Part shown: in pieces, positions 23,205 to 34,496 of the stretch
How the letters are laid out: each line of letters begins with the position of its first letter
Position numbering within the stretch: the first letter of the stretch is position 1
The notes under the pieces: generated by a model
What the model saw: only the letters and a program-made list of their open reading frames with translations
What the model was told of the DNA's origin: nothing
Databases searched by the model: none
Source: Anarhynchus alexandrinus
Taxonomy: Eukaryota > Chordata > Aves > Charadriiformes > Charadriidae
Reading direction: 5' to 3'
DNA: 64,000 bases
Assembly: GCA_008711295.1 (NCBI GenBank)
Contig: VUYV01000044.1
Coordinates: 2,217,247-2,281,246 of the forward strand
Program-made: the position numbers and the translations under genes

Positions 23205-23330
23205 GTCTCGTGGCTGAAGCACAGGACAGGCAGTCAGGAGATTTAGATTCTATTTATTGCTCTCCTACTGGCTCCCAGAGCAAATAAGGGGAAATCACTT
23301 CACCGCTTTGTGTCTTGTTTTCCTCCAAGA
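23205..23330 (+). repeat. MIR-type CORE-SINE remnant
   Basis: GGCAGTCAGGAGATTTAGATTC, TATTGCTCTCCTACTGGC, AAGGGGAAATCACTTCACC and TTGTGTCTTGTTTTCCTCC follow MIR in order ('agtcaggagacctgggttctattcc ... ctctgccactggc ... tgggcaagtcacttcacc ... tgtgcctcagtttcctc'). This is one of the clearest SINE matches in the window. It is an inactive ancient element. Confidence 0.7.
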
Positions 23331-24500
23331 TGCTACTTCACCTTATTAGTGGTATGAACACCCATTGTTTGTGTTTATAAAGTGTTTTTTGTTCTTTGGA
23401 TTGCAATGCTAAAGCAGAACTAAACAAAATGTATTTCCACAGAATTTCTAAAGCTTCAGGAATAGCAGGTCAACCTCTCTACTGCAGCAAAGTTAAAGGT
23501 CCATAAACTATATCACAAACAACTCAAAACCAGCCCAAGAGTCACTGTGCTCCTCTCTCCATCAAACTTAGTATGCTAAAGACATGATCTTTTAGAAATC
23601 ATGGCAATGAGAATGCTAGAAATACTTGACAAGAGACAGAAAGATCAAATTTGTTCAGAGGTGAGCAAATACAAATGACCACAAACTTTGGCGATTTTGG
23701 TCTTCTACACTGAATTTTTCAGCTTGTTATTGGCATTGGCAATTAGTGGCATTGAAAAGTCAAAGTATCCCTTTATATAATAAATTTTCTTCTTAATAAA
23801 TCTTTTAGCATTTTTTTTTCCCTAAATCAAAGCACTACAGCTGTGCAGAGCTCAGCATTTCATGTCAGATTTCTGTGAAAAGCACTGAGTTCAGAATGTA
23901 CAGTTCCTAGCACTACTGTGCTTTGGAAGCACAATAACTTCACAAATTGTCCCAATAGAGTCATATGAAATTGAGCTCTAGTTTGCTTAAATATTTCAAG
24001 AGTTTCCTGGATTGCCTTTATTCTCGGGTTAGCCCTGAATCTATATCAAAATTATGAAGGAGATCACGGATGGGTCTTGCCTGATAACGCTTTTCCAAAG
24101 CCTAACAATATTGCTTAACAAAACGCATTTATGGAGCAAGACTGAGTATGTAGGAAAAATACTGTTGTCAGTTCTAGTGTTATAACTTGGTAGGATGTAC
24201 GTTGAGTTATGTTCCTCTTAAGAAAAAAGCACTTAGGAAAAAACTTTGTCCCAGTAAAATTAACATAGTTGCCAAAGTAGTGTAGTATTATAATTCGTAC
24301 TTTCTGAATTTTCTGCCTTCCACTGAATAATTGTGTCATCAGTTCTACTCCCTTCCTATCTCAGTGTGGTTGATTGTATATATAAGGAAAACAATCTAGC
24401 CATTTTTGTGTTTCCTTTTAATTCTTCTGTTGTTATTGAGTCCTAAATGATCTTGTTTTTGTTTTTACTGCTCTGTAATGAGTCACTGGCTTATTTAATT
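23331..24500. other. Unique AT-rich sequence
   Basis: No recognised gene or repeat. A minus frame at 24115-24339 (74 codons) is not family-like. Locally AT-rich toward 24360-24540, where it grades into the pyrimidine tract of the candidate acceptor at 24546. Confidence 0.5.
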
Positions 24501-24546
24501 TAATTTTATTGTAATTGTTATCTTTTCATTCTTGTTTTTTTTCCAG

Positions 24547-24760
24547 TCAGTTACTCATAAGACCACAAGATATAAACAGGACACTGTTGCTTGGACAACT
24601 TTTGAGAGTAATTTTTTTCACTGTCGCCCAAATCCAAAGCAAGTTATTGAATGGTCCTCACTTCCTAAGAACTTTCACCTTAGTCCATGTATAGTTTCCC
24701 ACATGTCATGTTATTTTCCAAATAAAAGAGATCTGCCTGTCTGATTTGGTTGTTGTTTGG
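24547..24760 (+). other. Candidate terminal exon (acceptor plus poly(A) signal)
   Basis: A long T-rich tract (about 24515-24540) ends in TTTTTTTTCCAG at 24546, a near-ideal 3' splice site. The frame following it is open for 66 codons to a TGA at 24742-24744. A canonical AATAAA lies at 24721-24726 and a GT-rich stretch (TTTGGTTGTTGTTTGG) follows at 24745-24760, the usual order of a polyadenylation site. Because the AATAAA precedes the stop, cleavage would fall near the stop codon; that favours a non-coding terminal exon, or coincidence, over a protein-coding one. The peptide is unrecognised. Confidence 0.25.
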
Positions 24761-26549
24761 AAGCTTTCTTGGGCTTTCTAATCATGCATGATCTAAAACT
24801 TTCCATGGAAATTTTAGTGATAGACAATCAAGATTTATTTTATATAATTTCTTTTGCAGCAAATAAATTTTCCCCAAAACTGGGTTTAAATTGAAAATTT
24901 GGGAGAAACAGTTATCCAGTGAAATGTTAAATTTTCCTTTGCCATCTCCCCCATTTTCATGCTAACTTCATCTTTGGCAGAGTTTTCTGCAATGACTCTT
25001 TCTTGCTAGATTTCTTATCTTTAACCTGGTTTCCTAAGGAAATGGGATTTATGTGGTTGTGCTATGTTTGCGTGTGTTACATACGTGTGTCAATCAATTC
25101 TTCATAATTTCAAAGCTACTGGCAGCTTGCCACTAAGTATATCAAGACAGAGGTCTAAGTTTATGTTAAGATTTTATGTTTCATTGTAGTAGTCAGATAG
25201 AGAAGAGATTTTAGTCATGCATCTATGAAGGGAAAAGCTTCACTAGAAGTGATTTTGTATTCAATACCACAGAAAGCAGATGAGAAATAATAGTAAATGC
25301 CCAGCTATGGGAAAATCTCCCAATGGAGTTCACACCCATCAGAGCACACACCACAGGACATAAAGGCACAGAAACCCAATATTCATTAGTTCTGCTACTT
25401 TTTGTACTTTGTTTCCTATGAGGCTAAAATCCTAGGAAACGATGAGACTGCTTATAAATGTGCAATATGTTTGATTAGAATTGGTTCATATTTTGTTACA
25501 AAGAAATTATTTAGCACTTTTGTTTAAGGTGATCTGCAGCTCTTAAGCTGCATCCCTCTTATTGGTACCCAGAGAACTAGTTGACACACAAAGACTCAGA
25601 AAGTTTAAATCTATGTCAGCAGGCCTTCATTTCTCCTGTTACCTGTGCCACCTAAGATAAAACTAGTTCAGAGATCCCTGTATATGCCACAATTACACCT
25701 TCCAGTCACAGTTTTAGACGTACCCTAAAATGCAAATTGTCTGGCGTGAAAAAATATATTTTGTGTATCTATTTGTAGCTTTTACATTAAGTAAAGTTTA
25801 CCGAGTATTCTGTAGTACCACAGAACTTCAACAGCATCTGCAGATAATCTGCATTAGACCAGAAATTATTGATATTGAAGTCACAGAACTGCTACAGATA
25901 TTAGCCATTGTCCTGCAGCGTTCAACAGATTGGGTATGCCATGCTTCAAAAAGCTTTTCTAATGAGGAACCTTGGAGTAGCTGTGACAAGTGGTGACGAA
26001 TTTGAGGCAAAGGCTTTGATAAACTCCAAGTGGTGTGGAAGCAGCCTTAGAGATTAATAACATAGTGATTTTCTCTAAGGCAGCAATGAGCCAGCCCACC
26101 TCCTCACAGTAGGCGGTACCAGGATGTTTGGAATGCCACCCATAGGACAAGAGGTCAAACTGAACTTCCGACCAGTGTGATCATTGAAAAATTTGTGGCT
26201 GCTTTTGCAAGAGTTAACGCCAGCTAACCGAAGTCAGATTCCAGCTTGGGTAATTCCATTCTACCTCTCTAAAATTCCCCGTTTATTTCAAACAGATGCA
26301 ATATTTTTTCACTTCCTCCATTAAAGACCGACAAGTAGTTTTGAATGTTTTGTTGAGTACTTGCTGTGTTTTACCCCAAAGGTAGCTACAACACCCAGTG
26401 AATGACCCGGTGCAGAGCTTTGGTGCATTCATATTTGTGGGGAAAATTTTGTTCTGTGTATTCATATGCAGAACTACTAAACATTATCATTGTTTGTAGC
26501 AAACAGCCAACAAAAGCTAGCACTAAGAAGATTTTGTCCCATGGACAGA
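24761..26549. other. Unique sequence
   Basis: No recognised gene. A plus frame at 25730-25996 (88 codons) is leucine/isoleucine-rich but matches no family I know and lacks flanking splice signals. No repeat identified. Confidence 0.5.
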
Positions 26550-26745
26550 TCAGTAGAGTATGAGGCAGACGTGACCTCTAGTTTTAGCTCTTCTATTTAT
26601 CTCAAGTAGCAACTTGGTCATGTTCCTTCACTTTCTAGTAAGGCCAAAAAGCACCTTAATTTTACTTTAGAATAAGTTGGCTTGAGCCCTTAATTTCTGT
26701 GCCTCAGTACTCGTTAGTAACAGCGGAATAGCAATGCTCATTAAT
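26550..26745 (+). repeat. MIR-type SINE remnant, possibly interrupted
   Basis: GAGGCAGACGTGACCTCTAG, TTTTAGCTCTTCTATTTATC, CAACTTGGTCATGTTCCTTC and, after about 55 unrelated bases, TCTGTGCCTCAGTACTCG and CAGCGGAATAGCAATGC lie in MIR order. The last two correspond to 'ctgtgcctcagtttcctc ... aaaatgggaataataat'. The spacer (26640-26695) is longer than in the consensus, so the copy may contain an insertion. Confidence 0.55.
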
Positions 26746-27374
26746 GTATCCTTAATATTTACTATAATGGATGCTTTATGGTCACTTTCAAAGCCAGTTG
26801 TATTCCTATTTCCCATTTCTTCTGACACATATAAATTGACGAATGAACAAATTGATCAATTTATAACATACGCAGTGCTATACAACTCATAGTGCTTAAT
26901 GGCAGTAAAAGGAAACAGAAGTAAAGCCAGAAACACTAATTAAAAGCATGTTCAGTGAGACAGAACTGTAGCTTGGTCTTAACGAGTGTGCGGTAGAGAT
27001 AATGTAAAAGCAATTACTTTAGCAGAGGCAATTTACTGAAAAATTGTTTTTTACTGAGCACCAACTTACTCAGTTCACAGGCTTGCTGCCAGGAAACAGA
27101 GCCAATTAGTGCCACTTACTATGGGGACACTGAGATGTGGCCATCTGCCTGCTGAGACTCACCCCATATCTTTTCACCATGTCACACGATTCCTCTGTGT
27201 CAGTATGAATACCCTTTCAAACCTATTCTCAGCGTTATGCATTGATATGGCATATGTCATCCTGAATGATAACCCTGCACGTTACTAATGTAATAAACTA
27301 AACTAGAATTTATATCTCTCCTTTTAACCGTGATGTGTGACATGCCTACACTAGGCTTTACAGCAGTGTGAGAC
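26746..27374. other. Unique sequence
   Basis: Smooth AT-leaning sequence without recognised features. Confidence 0.5.
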
Positions 27375-27452
27375 ATACTGGTGTAAATCTAGCATTGCTC
27401 CACTAATTTCTGAATTTTCACCAGTATAACTGAGGCAAGAATCTGACCCTTT
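27375..27452. repeat. Palindromic MITE-like element
   Basis: ATACTGGTG (27375-27383) is perfectly complementary to CACCAGTAT (27419-27427). The sequence between and after (GTAAATCTAGCATTGCTCC; AACTGAGGCAAGAATCTGACC) follows an amniote repeat that reads 'ctggtgtaaatc ... gctccattgatt ... ttacaccagtataactgagg ... gaatctggcc'. It is an old non-autonomous DNA-transposon relic; family name not determined. Confidence 0.55.
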
Positions 27453-30169
27453 GATCATGATGCTCATCTAGGACTGAAGTTCAGATAACCCTACATTATA
27501 CCAACAAAATGGGAAGGTAACTGAAAAATGTAAATGAAGGGTGTACTAAGGTTTCCTTATCAAGGACAACTTTGAACTAGCAGTGACATAAAAATCAAGT
27601 GGAAGAAAAGATAATCCTCTGTGCTTTTTCTGCCATTCATAGGATTTCTAAATTCAAGTAACGATCACAAAGTTTTTATAAAAAAAGTAAATGTGTAGCC
27701 TTTTGGTTGCAATTCAAGTTCTAATAAAACTGTTTATTGAACTCCTTGACCCCTTCCTGGAATCTGCTTGAGCTTCCCAGAACTTTGTGTCATGTGGTTC
27801 TCGGTCATTAATAACTAAGTATGACACAGCAGTTTAGACGCACAGCAGCCTTTTCTCCCTTCAAGCAGGCGCCAGGACAGAGCACAGAGAACACAAACAG
27901 CTCAGCCCAGGCTTCAGGATCCAGTCCCAGAGCAGTGCTGCCGTGATGCAGCAGCAAGCAAAAAGGGCAAAGGCAGGAAGTGATTCATCTGAGTACAGTA
28001 CAACGTGCGGGACATGATCAAAAAGATCCCATCCTTCAGCTGGGACAAGTACAGTACTGGGCAAACAGCTCTAGGCTCCATCCTGGACACTAGATCCATT
28101 TCCCTCTCTGTTTACACTGAAATCCTCCTCCACCAGCCAGCTGTGCATTAAAAGCAGCGTCTGGTGCTAAAGAGGGTCAGTGAATTGAAAGACCTCTGCA
28201 TACATGGCTGATCTATTCTGTCCACCCACTCATTTACGTTTATATAGCCCTTCTGGCTTTTGCCTGGAAATCTTTGGCTTTCAAACTAGACATGGCTCCA
28301 GCAGCTTTCGTCCAGCTTTTGGACTGCTTTACTGTTCCTTGAATCTATTTAGCCATTTCCCTGCCAGTTCCCAACCCCTCAGCCCCCCTGTCCCGCCCCA
28401 GCCCCATGGCTAATTAATCATCTCTTCCTATGACAACTGGACTGCAGCTAAGAAATTCTGAGTGTCAGTTTCCAAAGGGCAGAGCTGTTGTGTCTGCTGC
28501 AGCAAGATACATTCCAGGTACATTCTGCCTCACCGATTATATGCTTAAAAGAATAAAAAAGGGCAGAGATATTGCTGTATGGAGAAGCTAATCACATTCT
28601 AGTGTGAGATGCTGTGCTTCAGCTACAGTGGAATGAATGAGACTCATTGTGAATTGATTCAAAATTCACATCTTTGCCAAATTTGGATTTAGTTACACAT
28701 ACGCATTTCCTATAATCCAAAGAAAAAACCTGTATAGACCTACGGGGAAAATGAGTTTAATTTTGATCAAGTTCCTTGCACTGTCAATCACTGTATTTCA
28801 CTGGAGTGGCTCAAAACTTGCTGTAGGAGCTTGGGTAGTGAGGGAGAGGGAGGAGAGAAAATTGAAATCTCAAATTAGGTGGGAAGTAATACATTAAATC
28901 AAATTATGATGTTTTTTTTTTCTTCCTATTTGTGTCCTAAGCTGCTTCTGCATACTTTTCCCTGTCTCTCTCCATTGTATTTATCATAGAACATTTACAG
29001 TGCATATTTGCAAACACCATAGCTCTGCATGCTTAGTTCAGTTAAAGTTCATTTGTTAAGGAAACAGAGATGGCTCTGAGTCCCTGGAATAAACTCTCCA
29101 GCACCTGAGGTCCATTATTACCTTCTACTCCAAGCATCAGGTGTGCTTTGACCCACCTTCTTAAACACAAACACGGTACAGGTATGTAATTTTCAACAAA
29201 AAAGACTCTATGGAAAGAAAACCACTTGCCTGCAAACCCAGTTCTCCCTCTGGGAAGAGAATGAGAGAATGAACAGCATATGGCAGTTCTGATTTATGTT
29301 GCTTTATGCTGGGCTGGAAGTTGTTCAGAATATATGGTGATGGAACTGGTACTGACACTACTCTAGAAAGGACCCAGCATTCATTTCAGAGAAATAAAGG
29401 GCTCATCTAGACAATGAGATATTTAATATTTTAGTACATCCAACTAAGTAAATTCAAAACAAGTCAAAGGCTCACTGTCTTATCTGCTCTACTGTTAACT
29501 GGTATTAGCTAACACATTCCACGTTCTGGTCTAGACAAAGCCTAGAAGCAAGGAAAGCAAACGAATGACAGATGGAGTGAGGACTGCACCAGAGAGAAAA
29601 AATGAAGGGAGACACTGTGAGAAAAGAAGCACAGACAAAAAGGAAGACAATGAAATGGAAAAAAATAACACTATCTTTATAATGAACAGGACCAGCTGAG
29701 CTTTCGAGGGGTGCTCATTTTCCTAATCCATAACACATGCTTCTTCTTAACTCCAGTTATGTGTTTGTTTATTTGTTGTGTGTTTTTGTAAAATGAATCA
29801 CCCTTAAAAAAAACCCCATGGATTTAAATTACAGAGGGCAAAAATCTCATTGTACGTCAACTACTTTGGCAAACCCCATAGGTAGTTCAAGAGGAAAAGC
29901 TACTTGGGAATTTTCCGATGAAGAGTTTCTCTGTTGTTTTTTTTTAAAGGAAAATTACATTATGTTGAACCTGAAATTTTTCATGGGAACATGGCACTGG
30001 AACTGTCATATTTTGTATAAATATTAAATATGCATTGAACTTGGTCTCCCACATCCCACAGAAGTACTTTTGACCATTGTGGCTCAGAAATGTCTCTTTA
30101 TTTAGGTCCAGTGATCTGCTGAATTTTTAATCATAATAGAATAGCACAAAAGGAGAGCCCTAAAGCAAC
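27453..30169. other. Unique sequence
   Basis: No recognised gene. A purine-rich patch at 29570-29670 (AGAGAGAAAAAATGAAGGG and similar) is low complexity. Several 60-70-codon frames (for example minus 27861-28064 and plus 28204-28413) are unrecognised. A pyrimidine run precedes TTTGTGTCCTAAG at 28913-28940 (weak acceptor). Confidence 0.5.
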
Positions 30170-30240
30170 TGCTGGTCTGGTGATTAATACCCTCACATTA
30201 GACTTGGGGCATAAGATCTACTTCTGGGTTTGACTTATGA
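30170..30240 (+). repeat. Possible MIR head
   Basis: CTGCTGGTCTGGTGATTAAT then TAGACTTGGGGCATAAGATC and CTTCTGGGTTTGAC resembles the tRNA-derived head of MIR-like SINEs ('ctggtctagtggttagagc ... cttgggactcagaagatctgggttc'). The downstream half is not recognisable. Confidence 0.4.
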
Positions 30241-31305
30241 AATCTCTCACATCCCAGCTAATTGTCCTAGCTACTGGGCTATTACTTCTTTGGGGCTAAT
30301 GCTCGCATGTTCTTCAAGGACAATTTGGGAAGGTGAACATTTTAACTGAGTGTAGAGAAGATGTTTTGAGAGCTTGAAAATTTTAACTAGACTGAAAAAC
30401 TGCTTCCCCAACTGCTTCGACGTGCAGAGGTTCAAACTCCCATTTGACGCACACATCCTTCATAGGCAGTAACTTGTTTTGTGTGGGTTTCTGTTTGCCA
30501 GGTTTGATGTGTATATGTCGCAGGCAAACGTTTGTCTGTGAATCCAGTATGGGGAATGCATGGCCAGGTATTTGGGGATTGTGCTGTATGTAATGCATAT
30601 TTCTTGCAGTATGAGTTATATGCTTCATGTTCCTTTGTACATAGATGGTTTTAGTGGATATATCTCACTTGTGATAGCACCTTGACATAAACTAAAGTCA
30701 TATTTAGCTAATCATGATTTGGATTGATTAGCTGTACTAGGCTTCTTCCTTATTTTTCATGGGCTCCTATGAATTTGGCACACAGAACTCAGAAGTAAGA
30801 ATTAAAAACATACAACTAATTGGAATAAGTTTAAGTGGTAAGCAGTGACAGCTTGTTTGATAGAACATCACTTTTGGCACTTCCTAATGAATGGAACTTA
30901 GTAAATATGAAGTACCTGTACATAAGGGCACCAAAACATCCTTCATATTTCTAGATATCTATCATAAACAGAAAACACATCTGGAGAAAATCTTCACATT
31001 TTATTTTGCCTCTTAATTGTCATATGTAAAAATAAGTACAAACACATCCTTCTGTCCAATGTCCTTGCCCTGATGATGTGAAACAAGCAATTAAACAGCA
31101 AGTATGAGGTATAACCACTATTTTTCTGTTCTGAACCCTACTGAATGGAAAAGTGAGTCTTCCACCTCTGCTTACCAAAGAAGAGTTCTGTCCGAATGCT
31201 CCAGGCCCTCTCCATCCAGAAGCAACAGGCTCCCAAAGTTTAATTGGCGTCACACAAACCTACATGGAAACTGAAAATAAAACTTGATCAAACAAATACT
31301 AACTG
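30241..31305. other. Unique sequence
   Basis: No gene recognised. The minus frame 30383-30628 (81 codons) and minus 31020-31253 (77 codons) are chance-like. Confidence 0.5.
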
Positions 31306-31732
31306 GTAGATAACAATGGTAATATTAAGACTGAAATTAAAATCAGTAAAGACACTTTTCCCCACATTCTTGGAGGAAAAAGGTGTCAGGTATGTATTCT
31401 GTTTGGAATATGAAAGGTGATGGAACAGATCAGCAATCATAGAATCATAGAATCATAGAATGGTTTAGGTTGGAAAGGACCTTGAAGATCATCGAGTTCC
31501 AACCCCCCTGCCATAGGCAGGGACACCTCCCACTAGACCAGGTTGCCCAAGGCCACGTCCAGCCTGGCCTTGAACACCTCCAGGGATGGGGACTCAACAA
31601 CCTCNGTAGATAACAAATATTAAGACTGAAATTAAAATCAGTAAAGACACTTTTCCCCACATTCTTGGAGGAAAAAGGTGTCAGGTATGTATTCTGTTTG
31701 GAATATGAAAGGTGATGGAACAGATCAGCAAT
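31306..31732. other. Assembly join with duplicated flank; CR1 in one copy only (single N at 31605)
   Basis: Bases 31306-31437 (132 bp) and 31606-31732 (127 bp) are the same sequence apart from a 5-base difference near the left end (ACAATGGTAATATT versus ACAAATATT). The first copy runs straight into a CR1 3' end after CAGATCAGCAAT; the second continues after the same CAGATCAGCAAT into GCCCAGCC, the sequence of an uninterrupted site. A single N separates the CR1 stub from the second copy. A 127-132-bp duplication is far longer than any LINE target-site duplication. I infer that a CR1-carrying allele and an empty allele were joined end to end. The small indel supports two distinct haplotypes. 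Confidence 0.8.
31438..31604 (-). mobile_element. CR1 LINE 3' end, minus strand, cut by an assembly N
   Basis: On the plus strand it begins with CATAGAATCATAGAATCATA, the reverse complement of the avian CR1 tail of ATTCTATG-type 8-mers, then GGTTTAGGTTGGAAAGGACC. It continues through the last part of ORF2: on the minus strand this ends in codons for a GNLV-stop C-terminus. By eye it differs from the plus-strand CR1 at 35060-35236 at about six positions in roughly 165, so both are from one young subfamily. CR1 is the dominant LINE of birds and normally inserts 5'-truncated without long target duplications. The true 5' end is unknown because the copy stops at the N at 31605. Confidence 0.95.
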
Positions 31733-32215
31733 GCCCAGCCTCTTGGTGATGGTGGTTCCTACTGAAAGCTCTTGAGGACAGTAAGCTTTCGTGCTTCATG
31801 ACCAGGTGGCCAGACATGTTTTCAAGTGACTGAAACAGAATCACTTCCTTGTTACATTAGTGTGTAAATGTTCTGTCACAATACGGGACATATTCTGGTC
31901 ACATAACCTAACCAGAGCATTACTGTTACATTATCAGATATGAGGGACATATGCATTTTGGTCATATGACAGAGACATCCCCCATCACTTGATAGAGACA
32001 AGGTAGTAGAGAACAGGCTGAAGACCACTTGGGTTACGCACGAGGCTCATGGTCTTCTACCTGACCACGTGTGTCCTCAGGAGAAAAGGCAGCAGGAAGT
32101 AGGCAGCAGGGCACAGGAAGCGTTCAGGAAATCTCACTTAACAGTTAAAAGCTCCATGTGAATGAAGCCTTGAGCCTGTTTTGCTTCAAACAATGTTCCA
32201 TTCAAAGTATGACTC
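31733..32215. other. Unique sequence
   Basis: No recognised gene or repeat. Confidence 0.5.
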
Positions 32216-32295
32216 AACTTTTGGGGCCTGATCCAAAGCCCCAAAAGACAATGAGAGTTTTTCCATTGACTCGAGCAGCCTTTGGATGAGGACCT
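32216..32295. repeat. Palindromic MITE-like element (GATCCAAAG family)
   Basis: GGGGCCTGATCCAAAGCCC near the left end and AGCCTTTGGATGAGGACC near the right end are inverted relative to each other, around a GAGAGTTTTTCCATTGACTC centre. This is the signature of a common amniote palindrome ('ggcctgatccaaagcccattgaagtcaatggg ... ctttggatcaggcc'). The arms are partly diverged. No autonomous partner is visible. Confidence 0.65.
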
Positions 32296-32373
32296 TGATC
32301 CTGAAAGCCCAATTCACATGACAAGGGCTACACAAAAAAAGATCAAATCCAGAAATCCTTGTTGAGATTGTAC

Positions 32374-32396
32374 CCAATCCTTTCCTAGGTAAGTAT
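32374..32396 (+). other. Abutting acceptor/donor (recursive-splice-site-like)
   Basis: CCAATCCTTTCCTAG is followed directly by GTAAGTATTCC, so a 3' splice site (AG at 32387-32388) and a consensus 5' splice site (GT at 32389-32390) share one junction. This is the layout of a recursive splice site in long vertebrate introns. The 8-mer AGGTAAGT is expected once or twice by chance in 64 kb on both strands, and I see two other plus copies (7032, 52513) without a pyrimidine tract. Chance is a real alternative. Confidence 0.2.
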
Positions 32397-34047
32397 TCCA
32401 AATTAAAGCAATGAAGCCAATTTAGTCTAATTGTCTGCTCACTATCCTGCACTTCACATAACATTTGATGATCACAGCGATTTATAAGGATAAATCCTTG
32501 GTCCTACACTTCCGCACAAGTGTTCATGTTTGCAGAGCTGATAAACTGTTTTTCTTCCCTCTTGACTTTATTTTGTCTAGGAGTGTTATCAGAATGTTGT
32601 TCATGAACCATTTAGTACAGACTTCAGTACATGCTACACAGTTCATGTTAAAGTCTAAGGTCCAGTTATACTTAAAAGTGTTGTCTTCATTACAGAAAGC
32701 TAAGCTGTTCAAACTGTAATGCAGGTAAAATAAGTAGGACTTACTTTTAGTAGCTAATGCTTTCATGTGCTGTTTTGGGGGGGGCAGGGTTTTTTTTTTA
32801 GTAGAACAGGAAACTTCTTCAGCCACCTTGGAAGATATACCTCATTATGTTTGAATAAGATGTCTTTAAACCCCAGTATTCAACCATAAAAGAACAGAAA
32901 GACCAAACAATGCAACATTTGGGCTTTGCAACTTCCTCCACATAGGCTGTGTTTTCAAAGTAAATGCCATCTGAAATGATTTTATAAATTCCTATACATT
33001 ACTCTGTACACAAACATACTGTTCAACTGTAATTCTTTGACTGGGCAGTTATCTGTTGTGACACCTTGCTTACAAACATACATCTGGAGAGCACAGTGTG
33101 TATCAAAATCTGTTGGATGCTACTAATCATAGACTCAACTCAGCATGTTTGTTTTGTGCTTAACAAAGCTTTTCATACAAATACTGTTAGCCCTTTTCTT
33201 CAGTGCATGCTATATGGTATATAAATAATATTTGATTGTCCTGGTGGAGTTACAACACAAAAAATGCTTTTACTCATATGGTTTGTATTAACTTTACAAG
33301 GGAAATACTGTATATGGGGAAAAATGTGGTTTTTTTGCTTGTATAACCATGTCTACACCCTGGCTGCTGCACAGGACTATTTTGGTTAACACAGAGAATG
33401 CTATGCCATTGATACAAATGGGATCCAATGTGACGAAGAGCACAAGCAATACAGTAAGGAGTTCAAATAAGGGGAAGGGAGATACAACAGCTCCTTTAGC
33501 TCCACATTCAACCTTGTAGAAAATCTACTTTGGTGATTTCTGTCAAAGCTTTACCTTGTAAAGCTATGCCGCCTCATTTTTAAGCACAGCCAAAACCTCA
33601 GATTGCCTCACAGAACTGAGTGCTCCAGGATCCATAAACGTCATTTCCCAGGATAATCCTTGACTTTTGTTTGAGTCTGTTATTTCCCACTTAATACCCA
33701 CAGCTTTTTAATTGGTTATTATTATTTCTTATTATATTTGAAAATTTTAAGAGTCTCTTAAGAAGGAAAAAAAGGGGATATAATTAAAGAAAAATGTAGG
33801 GAATAATCCAAATCCAGTGTGACTTTACAGATGCGACAGACATTGATTCTTGCCCTTGGGGAGGGAGACAGGAAGCTGTGGTGGGCCAGAGCCCTCAGTC
33901 ATCATTTGACTGTAAAATATTCCCTTAGGACTTGCTTTGTAAAATACAGTCACACAATAACCATCAGCAGCTCCTGCACGCAAGCTCTGTGACGTAGACT
34001 GTACTGTTGCTGTATTTAAGTTAGGATGATCTTTTATATTATTTTGA
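32397..34047. other. Unique sequence
   Basis: No recognised gene. Includes a G8/T10 low-complexity patch at 32777-32800. Plus frame 32465-32719 and minus frame 32524-32826 overlap on opposite strands and are both unrecognised. Confidence 0.5.
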
Positions 34048-34160
34048 TGCCAGTGTAATACAATGGACATTTATTTACTTGATTTAAAGACAACCATTGA
34101 CCTGCCACATGACTTTAGGCAAGTTACTTCTCTGTGCTGTTTTTTATCTTCTGATAGCCT
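34048..34160 (+). repeat. MIR-type CORE-SINE remnant
   Basis: CCTGCCACATGACTTTAGGC followed by AAGTTACTTCTCTGTGCTG is a strong match to the MIR segment 'ctgtgtgaccttgggcaagttacttaacctctctgtgcc'. The upstream part (TACAATGGACATTTATTTAC) is weak. Inactive ancient SINE. Confidence 0.7.
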
Positions 34161-34454
34161 TTCAGACCTTTAGTTCCTCTTCTACTTATAAATAAAAGTA
34201 TAAACAGTGATGACAAGAAAAGGAAGAGATGCAATATGAATACTGTACATGGAGACTGAAGATAGTAATACAACACAATCAATTTTCAAACAGCATCTAC
34301 ACCCAGACTTGATACAAAGTCAGACTAATTTTATATGTATGGTTTCTTTTGTACCCCATTTTGAATCTTTAGCTCTTTTGATTGGTTTGCTAGATCAGTT
34401 CATACACTGTCATTCCAAGTAGTAAGTACAAGACCAAAGCTCAGCTTTAAGTTA

Positions 34455-34496
34455 GATTATACCAGGGGTATATATATATAGATTATTACCAGGGGT
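34455..34496. repeat. Direct repeat around a (TA)5 at the CR1 5' junction
   Basis: GATTATACCAGGGGT (34455-34469) and GATTATTACCAGGGGT (34481-34496) are near-identical and flank a short TATATATATA run. The second copy overlaps the first recognisable CR1 bases (CAGGGGTCAGTGCTGGG from 34490). The repeat may be a microduplication formed during 5' truncation, slippage over the TA run, or an assembly artefact like the two single-N joins. Confidence 0.7.

Noticed and set aside
25730..25996. 88-codon plus frame with Leu/Ile-rich helix-like segment
   Set aside because: No family recognised and no flanking splice signals.
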